Assembly: GCA_944385595.1 (NCBI GenBank)
Contig: CALWXY010000097.1
Coordinates: 1-14,781 of the forward strand
Reading direction: 5' to 3'
DNA: 14,781 nucleotides
Origin: an uncultured Oscillospiraceae bacterium
GTDB taxonomy: Bacteria; Bacillota; Clostridia; Oscillospirales; Oscillospiraceae
Positions 1-7,579 of the stretch are shown here, in pieces. A program made the position numbers and the translations under genes. The notes beneath the pieces were generated by a model. That model was given only the letters and a program-made list of their open reading frames with translations, made no database searches and was not told the DNA's origin. Within the stretch, counting starts at the first letter, position 1. Each line of letters begins with the position of its first letter.

Positions 1-221
1 GGAAATTGGCCGTGACGGGGAGAAGTATGCCGCAGCAGCGCTTCAGAGAGGGGTCGGTAGGTGCGAGACCCTGCAAAAGCGGGCTGAAGTCGCCCCCGAG
101 CCGCCGTCCCGATATGTAGGGGCGGACGGGTGCTCCCGTTACAGAGCGCCGAGTGCCGCAGCTATGCGGAATTCAGGTGGTACCGCGGTAATTTATCGCC
201 CTGAGGAAATTCCTCAGGGCG
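1..221 (+). promoter_or_regulatory. T-box leader of valS, tRNA-Val responsive
   Basis: This leader lies just upstream of valS and reads uncharged tRNA-Val to control transcription into the gene. The T-box core AGGTGGTACCGCGG is at 175-188. Stem I shows the AGAGAG segment (about 45-50) and a GNUGNRA-type distal loop (GGTGCGA, about 60-66). On the 3' side of Stem I, GAA is followed by GTC at 89-91, then GCCCCCGAG; by analogy with other T-box leaders GTC is the likely valine specifier codon. ACGGG/CCCGT at 126-139 could be Stem III. The base of Stem I and the promoter probably lie before the window. The family assignment is secure, while the exact specifier is inferred by eye. Confidence 0.93.
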
Positions 222-233
222 TTTTATTTTTTT
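197..233 (+). terminator. T-box-regulated intrinsic terminator of the valS leader
   Basis: An 11-bp perfect stem, CGCCCTGAGGA (197-207) with TCCTCAGGGCG (211-221), is followed by a T-rich tract to 233. It lies directly after the T-box core, so it is the terminator that competes with the antiterminator. The T tract runs almost into the valS ribosome binding site (GGAGG, 234-238). Confidence 0.93.
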
Positions 234-243
234 GGAGGTAGAA

Positions 244-2865
244 ATGAAGGAACTGCCAAAGACTTACGAACCCAAAAATGTGGAGAAAAAGATATACGAC
301 ATGTGGGTCAGGGGCGGCTATTTTAAGGGCAAGATAGACCCCGATAAAAAGCCCTTCACCATAGTCATCCCGCCCCCCAACGTCACCGGACAGCTCCACC
401 TCGGACACGCTTTCGACGAGACCATACAGGACGTCCTCATCCGCGTCAAGCGCATGCAGGGCTACTCCGCGCTGTGGGTGCCCGGCACCGACCACGCCGG
501 CATAGCCACGCAGATCAAGGTCGAGGAGGAGCTACGCACCAAGGAGGGACTCACGAGATACGACCTCGGCCGCGAGAAGTTCCTCAATCGCGTCTGGGCG
601 TGGAAGCAGCAGTACGGCAGCCGCATAGTTGAGCAGCTCAAGACCCTCGGCTGCTCCTGCGACTGGGACAGAGAGCGCTTCACCATGGACGAGGGCTGTT
701 CCAAGGCCGTGCGCGAGGTGTTCGTCTCGCTGTACGAGAAGGGACTAATCTATAAAGGCAACCGCATAATCAACTGGTGCCCGCACTGCGCGACGGCCCT
801 GTCCGACGCGGAGGTCGAGCACGAGGAGCAGCCGGGCAACTTCTGGCATATCAAATACCCCATCAAAGACAGCGACGAGTACCTCATCATCGCCACCACC
901 CGCCCGGAGACCATGCTGGGCGACTCCGGCGTCGCCGTCCACCCGGACGACGAGCGCTATAAGCACCTTGTGGGCAAGAAGTGCATACTCCCGCTGGTGG
1001 GACGCGAGCTGCCCATAGTCGCCGATGAGTACGTCGACAAGGAGTTCGGCACCGGCTGCGTCAAGATGACGCCCTGCCACGACCCGAACGACTTCGAGGT
1101 CGGCCTGCGCCACAACCTCGAGCAGATTCTGGTGCTCGACGAGAACGCGAAAATCATAAACGGCGGCAAGTACAACGGCATGGATCGCTACGAGGCGCGC
1201 AAGGCCATAGTCGCCGACCTCGAGGCCGAGGGCTACCTCGTGAAGGTCGAGCCGCACAGCCACAACGTCGGCACCTGCTACCGCTGCGGCACCACTGTCG
1301 AGCCTATGACCAGCCCCCAGTGGTTCGTCAAGATGGCGCCGCTCGCCAAGGGCGCCATGGAGGTCGTGCACGACGGTCAAATCAAGTTCGTGCCCGACAG
1401 ATACGTCAAGACCTTCGACAACTGGATGGAGAACGCCCACGACTGGTGCATCTCCCGCCAGCTCTGGTGGGGACATCAGATACCGGTCTGGTACTGCGAC
1501 GACTGCGGCCACATGACCGTCTCGCGCGAGGACGCCACCGAGTGCGAGAAGTGCCACAGCAAGAACATCCACCGCGACCCGGACGTGCTCGATACCTGGT
1601 TCTCATCCGCACTCTGGCCGTTTTCCACCCTCGGCTGGCCGGACAAGACCCCGGATCTCGAATACTTCTACCCGACGGACGTCCTCGTCACCGGCTATGA
1701 TATCCTCTTCTTCTGGGTCGCCCGCATGATATTCTCCGGCAACGAGCACATGCACCAGGTGCCGTTCCACACCGTGCTGTTCCACGGCCTGATTCGCGAC
1801 GCGCAGGGCCGCAAGATGAGCAAGAGCCTTGGCAACGGCGTCGACCCCATAGAGGTCATCAACACCTACGGCGCCGACGCGCTGCGCTTCAACATCATCA
1901 CCGGCAACAGCCCCGGAAACGACATGCGCTACTACAACGAGCGCTGCGAGGCCATGCGCAACTTCGCGAACAAGATCTGGAACGCCAGCCGCTTCGTGAT
2001 GATGAACCTCACCATCGACAAAAACGAGCTGCCGGAGCAGCTTGAGCTTGAGGACAAGTGGGTGCTCTCGAAGCTCAACGGCCTTGTGCGCGAGGTGAAC
2101 GAGAATATCGACAAGTTCGAGCTCGGCATAGCGGCGAACAAGATCTACGACTTCATCTGGGACACCTACTGCGACTGGTATATAGAGCTGACGAAGCCGC
2201 GCCTCAACGGCGGCGACGAGGCGGCCAAAATCGGCGCTCAGAAGGTGCTGCTGTATGTGCTCACCGAGATTCTGAAGCTGCTGCACCCGTTCATGCCGTT
2301 CATCACTGAGGAGATCTGGCAGGCTCTGCCGCACGAGGGTGAGGCGCTGATGATAGAGAGCTACCCCGAGTTCACGGAGAAGCTCAGCTTCCCGACTGAC
2401 GAGCAGAACTTCGAGACCATCATGACCGCCATCAAGGCCGTCCGCAGCCGCAGAGCGGAGATGAATGTGCCGCCGTCCAAGAAACCGCACCTCATCATCG
2501 CCACCGACAAGGCGGACGTGTTCGCGAGCGGCGAGGTGTACCTCTCCAAGCTGGCCTACGCCGGCAGCGTCGAGATTTGCGCCGCCGCGCCCGCCAATGT
2601 CGACGGCATGGTCTCCGTCGTCACCGACGAGGCGAGAATGTTCATGCCGATGGCGGAGCTGGTCGACCTCGACAAGGAGCGCGCGAGAATCGAGAAGGAG
2701 CTCGCCAAGGCGCGCAAGGAGCTCGAGGGTCAGGAGAAGAAGCTCTCGAACGAGGCCTTCCTCGCCAAAGCCCCGGAGAAGATAGTCGCGCTTGAGCGCG
2801 AGAAGGCCGAAAAAGCCCGCGCCCTCATCGAAAATCTCACCGAGAGCCTCAAAAATCTCGGCTGA
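244..2865 (+). CDS. valS: Valyl-tRNA synthetase
   Basis: Cytoplasmic class I aminoacyl-tRNA synthetase that charges tRNA-Val with valine and edits mischarged threonine. It is 873 residues, a normal length for the family. The HIGH motif reads HLGH at residues 52-55 and KMSKS is at 524-528. The CP1 editing domain carries TTRPETMLGD, and Cys pairs (CPHC, CYRC, CDDC, CEKC) suggest zinc knuckles. The C terminus is the Lys/Glu-rich coiled coil typical of ValRS. The ATG at 244 is chosen over an in-frame TTG at 232 because GGAGG at 234-238 sits 5 nt before it. Expression is controlled by the upstream valine T-box, and a terminator follows at 2910-2950, so this is a single-gene unit. Confidence 0.98.
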   Translation: MKELPKTYEPKNVEKKIYDMWVRGGYFKGKIDPDKKPFTIVIPPPNVTGQLHLGHAFDETIQDVLIRVKRMQGYSALWVPGTDHAGIATQIKVEEELRTKEGLTRYDLGREKFLNRVWAWKQQYGSRIVEQLKTLGCSCDWDRERFTMDEGCSKAVREVFVSLYEKGLIYKGNRIINWCPHCATALSDAEVEHEEQPGNFWHIKYPIKDSDEYLIIATTRPETMLGDSGVAVHPDDERYKHLVGKKCILPLVGRELPIVADEYVDKEFGTGCVKMTPCHDPNDFEVGLRHNLEQILVLDENAKIINGGKYNGMDRYEARKAIVADLEAEGYLVKVEPHSHNVGTCYRCGTTVEPMTSPQWFVKMAPLAKGAMEVVHDGQIKFVPDRYVKTFDNWMENAHDWCISRQLWWGHQIPVWYCDDCGHMTVSREDATECEKCHSKNIHRDPDVLDTWFSSALWPFSTLGWPDKTPDLEYFYPTDVLVTGYDILFFWVARMIFSGNEHMHQVPFHTVLFHGLIRDAQGRKMSKSLGNGVDPIEVINTYGADALRFNIITGNSPGNDMRYYNERCEAMRNFANKIWNASRFVMMNLTIDKNELPEQLELEDKWVLSKLNGLVREVNENIDKFELGIAANKIYDFIWDTYCDWYIELTKPRLNGGDEAAKIGAQKVLLYVLTEILKLLHPFMPFITEEIWQALPHEGEALMIESYPEFTEKLSFPTDEQNFETIMTAIKAVRSRRAEMNVPPSKKPHLIIATDKADVFASGEVYLSKLAYAGSVEICAAAPANVDGMVSVVTDEARMFMPMAELVDLDKERARIEKELAKARKELEGQEKKLSNEAFLAKAPEKIVALEREKAEKARALIENLTESLKNLG

Positions 2866-2909
2866 GGCGACGCATTTCGCTCAAATCCGCCGCATATAAA
2901 TTATAGAAT

Positions 2910-2950
2910 AAGCACCGAACAGTGTATCTCTATCTGTTCGGTGCTTTTTT
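2910..2950 (+). terminator. Intrinsic terminator of valS
   Basis: AAGCACCGAACAG (2910-2922) pairs perfectly with CTGTTCGGTGCTT (2934-2946) across an 11-nt loop, and the T run continues to 2950. It lies 45 bp after the valS stop. Confidence 0.93.
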
Positions 2951-2952
2951 AT

Positions 2953-3108
2953 TATATTGAAAAAGGCTTGCCTTTTTCAATATAGGAGATAGCAGCCCGC
3001 TGCGTCGCACTCGCCATGCTCGCACGCTTGCGGGCTGAGAAGTATTTTCTCCCACGCACATGTCGCGGGAGAAAATGATTGAATTCTTTTCGCGTCTGCG
3101 GACGCGAA
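2953..3108. repeat. Cluster of four consecutive inverted repeats, possible repeated intergenic element
   Basis: Four inverted repeats stand end to end in the gap between the valS terminator and spoIIAA. They are: a perfect 15-bp repeat with a 2-nt loop (2953-2967 with 2970-2984); CAGCCCGC with GCGGGCTG (2993-3000, 3030-3037), with GCGT/ACGC nested inside; ATTTTCTCCC with GGGAGAAAAT (3044-3053, 3067-3076); and TTCGCGTC with GACGCGAA (3089-3096, 3101-3108). There is no open frame of note and no T tract where a terminator would need it. The compact multi-hairpin layout resembles REP/MITE-like intergenic elements. That it is repeated elsewhere in the genome is inference. Confidence 0.6.
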
Positions 3109-3145
3109 CTCTGCGAGGCATTTTTTGAGATTTAAAGGGGGAGAT

Positions 3146-3478
3146 ATGGTGAATGTGACAGCCAGCGGCGGGGACGGACGCCTGCGCCTGAGCCTCTCGG
3201 GCGAGCTGGATCACCACAGCGCGAGAGACGGCATGACGCGCATAGGCCGAGCGCTCGACGACTACATGCCGCGCGAGTGCGTGATAGACATGTCCGGCCT
3301 GAGCTTTATGGACAGCTCCGGCATAGCGCTGATACTGAGAGTTTACCGGCGAATGCGCGAGTGCGGGGGCAGGCTGCTCATCGAGGCGCCGCAGAACCAG
3401 CCGAGGCGCGTGCTGGACGCCTCGGGCATAGACCGCGTCGTGAAAATACAGGATACCGTCAAGGGGGCCGACAAATGA
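3146..3478 (+). CDS. spoIIAA: Anti-sigma F factor antagonist SpoIIAA
   Basis: A STAS-domain protein of 110 residues. In forespores, unphosphorylated SpoIIAA binds SpoIIAB and frees sigma F. SGELDHH at residues 18-24 and the phosphorylation motif FMDSSG at 54-59 are clear; Ser58 matches the regulatory serine of Bacillus SpoIIAA. The ATG at 3146 is preferred over an upstream in-frame TTG (3125): AAAGGGGGAG lies right before it, although the spacing is tight and GTG at 3149 is an alternative. The stop codon overlaps the start of spoIIAB (ATGA), which points to translational coupling. In Bacillus this operon uses sigma H. I could not find a convincing sigma H promoter here. Confidence 0.95.
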   Translation: MVNVTASGGDGRLRLSLSGELDHHSARDGMTRIGRALDDYMPRECVIDMSGLSFMDSSGIALILRVYRRMRECGGRLLIEAPQNQPRRVLDASGIDRVVKIQDTVKGADK

Positions 3479-3918
3479 AAAAGGAGAATTACATACGCCT
3501 CGAGTTTCCGAGCAAGAGCGTGAACGAGGCCTTTGCCCGCGCGGCTGTGGCCTGCTTTGCGGCTCAGACCGACCCGACGCTCGAGGAGCTGAGTGATATC
3601 AAGACAGCCGTGAGCGAGGCGGTGACGAACTGCATAGTCCACGCCTACCCGCAGAGCATAGGCAAAATCTGCCTGCGCGCGGCGATATTGGAGGACAACA
3701 GCGTTGAGATAGTGGTGAAGGACTGGGGCCGCGGCATAGACGACATCGAAAAGGCGCGCGAGCCTATGTTCACAACCGGCGGAGACGAGCGCAGCGGCAT
3801 GGGCTTCACCATAATGGAGAGCTTCATGGACGAGCTGCGCGTGCGCTCGGCGCCGGGGCGCGGCACGACGGTGACGATGCGCCGCAAAATCAGCCTGCGC
3901 GGCAAGAGGGCGGGATGA
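3475..3918 (+). CDS. spoIIAB: Anti-sigma F factor / serine kinase SpoIIAB
   Basis: A GHKL-family ATPase of 147 residues that holds sigma F inactive and phosphorylates SpoIIAA on its conserved serine. The N box has Glu48 and Asn52 in SEAVTNCIVHAY, the G1 box is DWGRG (residues 83-87), and the glycine-rich ATP lid ends in GMGFT (108-112). The length matches the family. The start ATG overlaps the spoIIAA stop and the TGA overlaps the sigF start, so the three genes form one translationally coupled operon. No key residue is missing. Confidence 0.97.
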   Translation: MKKENYIRLEFPSKSVNEAFARAAVACFAAQTDPTLEELSDIKTAVSEAVTNCIVHAYPQSIGKICLRAAILEDNSVEIVVKDWGRGIDDIEKAREPMFTTGGDERSGMGFTIMESFMDELRVRSAPGRGTTVTMRRKISLRGKRAG

Positions 3919-4619
3919 CCGCGCTGCCGGAGCTGATTCACGACGCGCAGCAGGGCGACGAGCGCGCGCTTGAGCGCATGGTGGAGGAGAACTCGGGGCT
4001 GATATGGAGCGTGGCGCGCCGGTTTTTTGGGCGCGGCGTGGAGCTGGACGACCTCTATCAGCTCGGCTGCGTGGGCTTTATCAAGGCGGTGCAGGGCTTC
4101 GACCCGGAGTACGGCACGCAGTTCTCGACCTACGCCGTGCCGAAGATAGCGGGCGAGATACGCCGCTTTCTGCGGGACGACGGCGGCGTGAAGGTGAGCC
4201 GCGGCGTGAAGGAGCGCGCGGCGCAGATAAAGGCGGCGCGCGCGAGACTTGAGCAGAGCCTCGGGCGGGAGCCCGCGCTGTCGGAGCTTGCGGCGGAGAC
4301 CGGGCTTGAGCCGGAGGAGATAGCCGTCGCCGAGACGGCGACGGGTCAGATAGAGTCGCTCAGCCGCGAGAGCGGCGAGGACGGCTTCACATTGGAGCAG
4401 ATACTTGGCGACTACACGCAGGAGGAGCGGATGCTCGAGCATGTGGCGCTGCGCGAGGCGATAGGGAAGCTGAGTGAGCGTGAGAAAAGCGTAATCTCCC
4501 TGCGCTTTTACCACGGCATGACTCAGGAGCGCGCGGCGAAGGTGATCGGCGTGTCGCAGGTTCAGGTGTCGCGCATAGAGCGCCGCGCGATACAGGCTAT
4601 GAGGGACTTCCTCGCGTGA
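3915..4619 (+). CDS. sigF: RNA polymerase sigma factor SigF, forespore-specific
   Basis: A 234-residue sigma-70 family factor that directs the first forespore-specific transcription programme. Region 2 covers about residues 25-90, with the segment DDLYQLGCVGFIKAV and the core helix QFSTYAVPKIAGEIRRF. Region 3 follows at about 95-140. Region 4 lies at about 180-232, with the helix-turn-helix TQERAAKVIGVSQVQVSRIE. Identity with Bacillus SigF is highest in VSQVQVSR and STYAVP. It is slightly shorter than Bacillus SigF at the N terminus. It is the last gene of the spoIIA operon, starts within the spoIIAB stop, and is followed by a strong terminator. SigG is similar, but the position after spoIIAB supports SigF. 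Confidence 0.96.
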   Translation: MTALPELIHDAQQGDERALERMVEENSGLIWSVARRFFGRGVELDDLYQLGCVGFIKAVQGFDPEYGTQFSTYAVPKIAGEIRRFLRDDGGVKVSRGVKERAAQIKAARARLEQSLGREPALSELAAETGLEPEEIAVAETATGQIESLSRESGEDGFTLEQILGDYTQEERMLEHVALREAIGKLSEREKSVISLRFYHGMTQERAAKVIGVSQVQVSRIERRAIQAMRDFLA

Positions 4620-4636
4620 GCAGGCGCTCAGATATG

Positions 4637-4667
4637 AAAAAGCTCCGGGCTTTGCCCGGGGCTTTTT
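4637..4667 (+). terminator. Intrinsic terminator of the spoIIA operon
   Basis: A 14-bp stem with one G-U pair, AAAAAGCTCCGGGC (4637-4650) with GCCCGGGGCTTTTT (4654-4667), has a 3-nt loop and its own terminal T run. It lies 17 bp after the sigF stop. Confidence 0.93.
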
Positions 4668-4682
4668 CGTCTGTACAGCCGC

Positions 4683-4711
4683 TTGAGAAATTGGCGGGAG
4701 TGTGGTATACT
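4683..4711 (+). promoter_or_regulatory. Sigma-A type promoter of pcrA
   Basis: The -35 TTGAGA (4683-4688) and -10 TATACT (4706-4711) are separated by 17 bp, each with 5 of 6 consensus bases. The promoter lies directly after the sigF terminator and 35 bp before the pcrA start, so the leader is short. Confidence 0.8.
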
Positions 4712-4746
4712 TTTAATTCCGAATAATACGACTTGTGAGGCAAGCT

Positions 4747-7122
4747 ATGACAGATACAGAATTTCAAAAGCGATACTGCGCGGCGAGAAACAAAATAATC
4801 GCCGCCGATTTCGGCAGGCTCAACGATATGCAGCGCAGCGCCGTCATGGCGACGGAGGGGCCGCTGCTGCTCCTCGCCGGCGCGGGCAGCGGCAAGACGA
4901 CCGTTCTGATCAGCCGCATCGCAAATCTCATGCGCTACGGCAGAGCGTCGGACACAACTGAGCTGCCCGACGGTGCGGACGAATCCGCGCTCGAGCTGCT
5001 CGAGCGCTACACCGCCGCCGGCGACCCGGAGATAGAGACGGAGGCCAAGCGCCTCTGCGCAATCGAGCCGGCCGAGCCGTGGCGCATCATGGCCATCATC
5101 TTCACGTACACGGCCGCGAACGAGCTGAAAGACCGCCTTGAGAACATGCTCGGCTCCGAGGCGCAGGACGTCTGGGCCATGACCTTCCACTCCGCCTGCG
5201 TCCGCATACTCAGACGCGACTGCGACAAGCTGGGCTATGACCGCAGCTTCACCATCTACGACACGGCGGACAGCCAATCGGTGATGAAGCGCGTGCTCAA
5301 AGACCTCGACATAGACGAGAAGGTGCTGCCGCACCGCTCGGTGCTGGCGCAGATATCCTCCGCGAAGGACGCGCTCATCTCCGCCGAGGACTATCTCGAG
5401 CAGGCGAGAGCCTCCGGCGACGTGCGCCGCATATACATAGGACGCGCCTATGTCGAGTACAGCCGCCGCCTCCGCGAGGCCGGAGCAATGGACTTCGACG
5501 ACCTGATATACAATACGGTTCGTCTCCTCCAGGGCTTCGAGGATGTCCGCAGCTACTACCAGCGCCGCTTCCGCTATGTGCTCATAGACGAGTACCAGGA
5601 CACGAACAACCTCCAGTACCTGTTCGCGGCGGCCATAGCCGGGGGCTATAAGAACATCTGCGTCGTGGGCGACGACGACCAGAGCATTTATAAGTTCAGA
5701 GGCGCGACCATAGAGAATATACTGAGCTTCGAGAAGCAGTACAAAGGCGCGCGCACAATAAGGCTTGAGCAGAACTACCGCAGCACCGGCCATATACTCG
5801 ACGCCGCAAACGCCGTCATCAGCCACAACCAGGCGCGCAAGGGCAAAAAGCTCTGGACCGAGGCGGGCGACGGCGAGAAGCTCCGCCTGTACATTGGCCA
5901 GAACGAGCACGAGGAGGCGCAGTTCGTCGCCGCGCGCATACTTGAGGGCTTCAGCGCCGGGGTGAATTGGCGCGACAACGCCGTGCTCTACCGCATGAAC
6001 GCCCAGTCGAACCAGATTGAGTACGCATTCAAGCGCAACGGCATACCCTACCGCATAGTCGGCGGCACGCGCTTCTTCGACCGCGCCGAGGTCAAGGACA
6101 TGCTGGCCTACCTCACCGCCATAGTGAACCCGGCGGACGATTTGCGGCTCGGACGCATAATCAACAACCCCACGCGCGGCATAGGCGAGCGCAGCATAGA
6201 CGCCGCCCGCGCCATAGCCGCCGAGCGGGAGATACCGCTGTTCGAGGTGCTGCGCGAGGCCGATAAATACGAGGAGCTGCAGCGCCCGGCGCTCAGAATG
6301 AGGCAGTTCGCCAACATGATCAGCGAGCTGCACGAGCTTGCCGCCTCGACGAACGCCGACGACCTGTACGACCTCGTCATCGAGCGCTCCGGCTACGTCC
6401 GCGCGCTTGAGGAGAAGAACACCGACGAGAACACCTCGCGCATCGAGAACGTCGGCGAGCTGAAGAGCAACATCATAAATTATATGAAGGAGACGGGGGA
6501 GAGCGGCATAGCCGGCTTCCTCGACGAGGTCGCGATCTACACCGACCTCGACAGCCTCGACCGCGACGCCGACTGCGTCGTGATGATGACCATGCACTCG
6601 GCGAAGGGGCTTGAGTTCCCGAACGTGTTCGTCATCGGCATGGAGGAGGGTATCTTCCCCGGCCTGCGCGCCATAGGCGAGCCGGACGAGATGGAGGAAG
6701 AGCGCCGCCTCTGCTATGTGGCGCTCACGAGAGCCAAAGAGCACCTCTACCTCACCTGTGCGAGACAGCGTATGCTGTTCGGCCGCACGGCCTCGAATAA
6801 AATGTCCCGCTTTGTGGACGAGATACCCGAGGAGCACATCATAAAGCCGGAGCCGCAGCACTTCAGCCGCCAGACGCGCAGCGCGAAAGCGGCGCCGGAG
6901 CCGAGGCATGTGAGCTTCGCGCCCACGCCCAAGGCGGCGCCGGCAACTCCGCTCGCCTCGTTCAAGAAGGGCGATATGGTGAACCACAAGGCTTTTGGCC
7001 GCGGCATGATTACCGCCATGACCCCCATGGGCGGCGACGCGCTGATCGAGATAGCCTTCGACGGCGTCGGCACCAAGCGCCTGATGCTCAGAGCCGCCGC
7101 GCAGCACATGACAAAGGAATAA
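4747..7122 (+). CDS. pcrA: ATP-dependent DNA helicase, PcrA/UvrD family
   Basis: Superfamily 1A 3'-5' helicase of 791 residues for DNA repair and replication-fork maintenance. Walker A GAGSGKTT is at residues 45-52, TFHS follows, and motif II DEYQDT is at 281-286. Next come GDDDQSIY, QNYRS, HSAKGLEF and motif VI ALTRAK (659-664). The last 50 residues carry the tudor-like KAFGRG module of PcrA. The ATG at 4747 is preferred over GTG 4735 because GTGAGG sits just before it. Two oddities: an acidic insert of about 45 residues (about 66-110) between motifs I and Ia, and motif Ia reading FTYTAA rather than FTNKAA. It is probably monocistronic. Confidence 0.96.
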   Translation: MTDTEFQKRYCAARNKIIAADFGRLNDMQRSAVMATEGPLLLLAGAGSGKTTVLISRIANLMRYGRASDTTELPDGADESALELLERYTAAGDPEIETEAKRLCAIEPAEPWRIMAIIFTYTAANELKDRLENMLGSEAQDVWAMTFHSACVRILRRDCDKLGYDRSFTIYDTADSQSVMKRVLKDLDIDEKVLPHRSVLAQISSAKDALISAEDYLEQARASGDVRRIYIGRAYVEYSRRLREAGAMDFDDLIYNTVRLLQGFEDVRSYYQRRFRYVLIDEYQDTNNLQYLFAAAIAGGYKNICVVGDDDQSIYKFRGATIENILSFEKQYKGARTIRLEQNYRSTGHILDAANAVISHNQARKGKKLWTEAGDGEKLRLYIGQNEHEEAQFVAARILEGFSAGVNWRDNAVLYRMNAQSNQIEYAFKRNGIPYRIVGGTRFFDRAEVKDMLAYLTAIVNPADDLRLGRIINNPTRGIGERSIDAARAIAAEREIPLFEVLREADKYEELQRPALRMRQFANMISELHELAASTNADDLYDLVIERSGYVRALEEKNTDENTSRIENVGELKSNIINYMKETGESGIAGFLDEVAIYTDLDSLDRDADCVVMMTMHSAKGLEFPNVFVIGMEEGIFPGLRAIGEPDEMEEERRLCYVALTRAKEHLYLTCARQRMLFGRTASNKMSRFVDEIPEEHIIKPEPQHFSRQTRSAKAAPEPRHVSFAPTPKAAPATPLASFKKGDMVNHKAFGRGMITAMTPMGGDALIEIAFDGVGTKRLMLRAAAQHMTKE

Positions 7123-7127
7123 AATAA

Positions 7128-7162
7128 GAGCACGGCTGATTAATTCAGCTGTGCTCTTTTTT
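7128..7162. terminator. Intrinsic terminator of pcrA, probably bidirectional
   Basis: GAGCACGGCTGA (7128-7139) pairs with TCAGCTGTGCTC (7145-7156) with one G-U pair, followed by six T. On the minus strand the same hairpin is followed by a T-rich stretch, so it may also end the convergent metal-sensor transcript that stops at 7170. Confidence 0.92.
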
Positions 7163-7169
7163 GCACATA

Positions 7170-7505
7170 TTACTTAATGTATCGTGCTATGGCCTTGTTC
7201 AGCTCCTGAACTGCCTCCATGTCGCCGCTTTTGACGGATTCGACAATGCAGTGCTCGATATGGCTCTGCAATATGAGCAGGCCGGTGCTGTTCAGGGCGG
7301 ACTTGACGGCGGAGAGCTGCACCAGCACGTCGGAGCAGTCGCGCCCCTCCTCGACCATCATCTTGACATGCTCCAGATGTCCGATGGCGCGGGCGAGACG
7401 GTTGGCGATGGCCTTGGTCTCCTCCGGCGAGTGGACATGCCCGTGATGGGAGTGGCTGTGTTCGATTCCGTGCGCGTGTAGATACTCGTGGTCGTGCTCG
7501 TGCAT
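7170..7505 (-). CDS. CsoR/RcnR-family metal-sensing repressor with His-rich N terminus
   Basis: A 111-residue protein. Residues 30-110 form the all-helical DUF156 fold of CsoR, RcnR, InrS and FrmR repressors, which release DNA when metal binds. Cys57, His82 and Cys86 have the 25- and 4-residue spacing of the C-H-C ligands of CsoR and InrS. The first 25 residues hold 11 histidines, an added metal-binding tail. RcnR has His instead of the last Cys, so the core looks closer to CsoR/InrS. Nickel is the likely ligand given the nickel enzymes nearby, but copper or zinc is possible. A GGAGG ribosome binding site lies at 7513-7517 on the minus strand. It follows the corrinoid gene on the same strand. 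Confidence 0.85.
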   Translation of the reverse strand: MHEHDHEYLHAHGIEHSHSHHGHVHSPEETKAIANRLARAIGHLEHVKMMVEEGRDCSDVLVQLSAVKSALNSTGLLILQSHIEHCIVESVKSGDMEAVQELNKAIARYIK

Positions 7506-7523
7506 GTTTTTCCTCCGTTTGAG

Positions 7524-7550
7524 ACAGCCCCGGGCACCGCCCGGGGCTGT
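7524..7550 (-). other. GC-rich intercistronic hairpin without a T tract
   Basis: A perfect 12-bp stem (7524-7535 with 7539-7550) with a 3-nt loop lies between the corrinoid gene stop and the regulator's ribosome binding site. No T run follows on either strand, so it is not a standard terminator. It could block exonucleases and protect the upstream message, or lower expression of the downstream regulator. Confidence 0.65.
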
Positions 7551-7579
7551 TAAGTGCTATGATATTGTGCTCAGCTGAT

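Noticed and set aside
2953..3108. CRISPR array
   Set aside because: The four palindromes differ in sequence; there are no identical direct repeats with regular spacers.
3060..3130. Possible sigma H promoter (GGAG and GAAT boxes) before spoIIAA
   Set aside because: The spacing between GGAGAAAA and GAAT is far too short, and both lie inside or next to the inverted-repeat cluster.
4597..7107. Long minus-strand open frame of over 800 codons opposite pcrA
   Set aside because: It mirrors pcrA exactly, has no recognisable domain and the repetitive Val/Leu/Ala/Asp composition of an antisense GC-rich frame. pcrA is certain on the plus strand.
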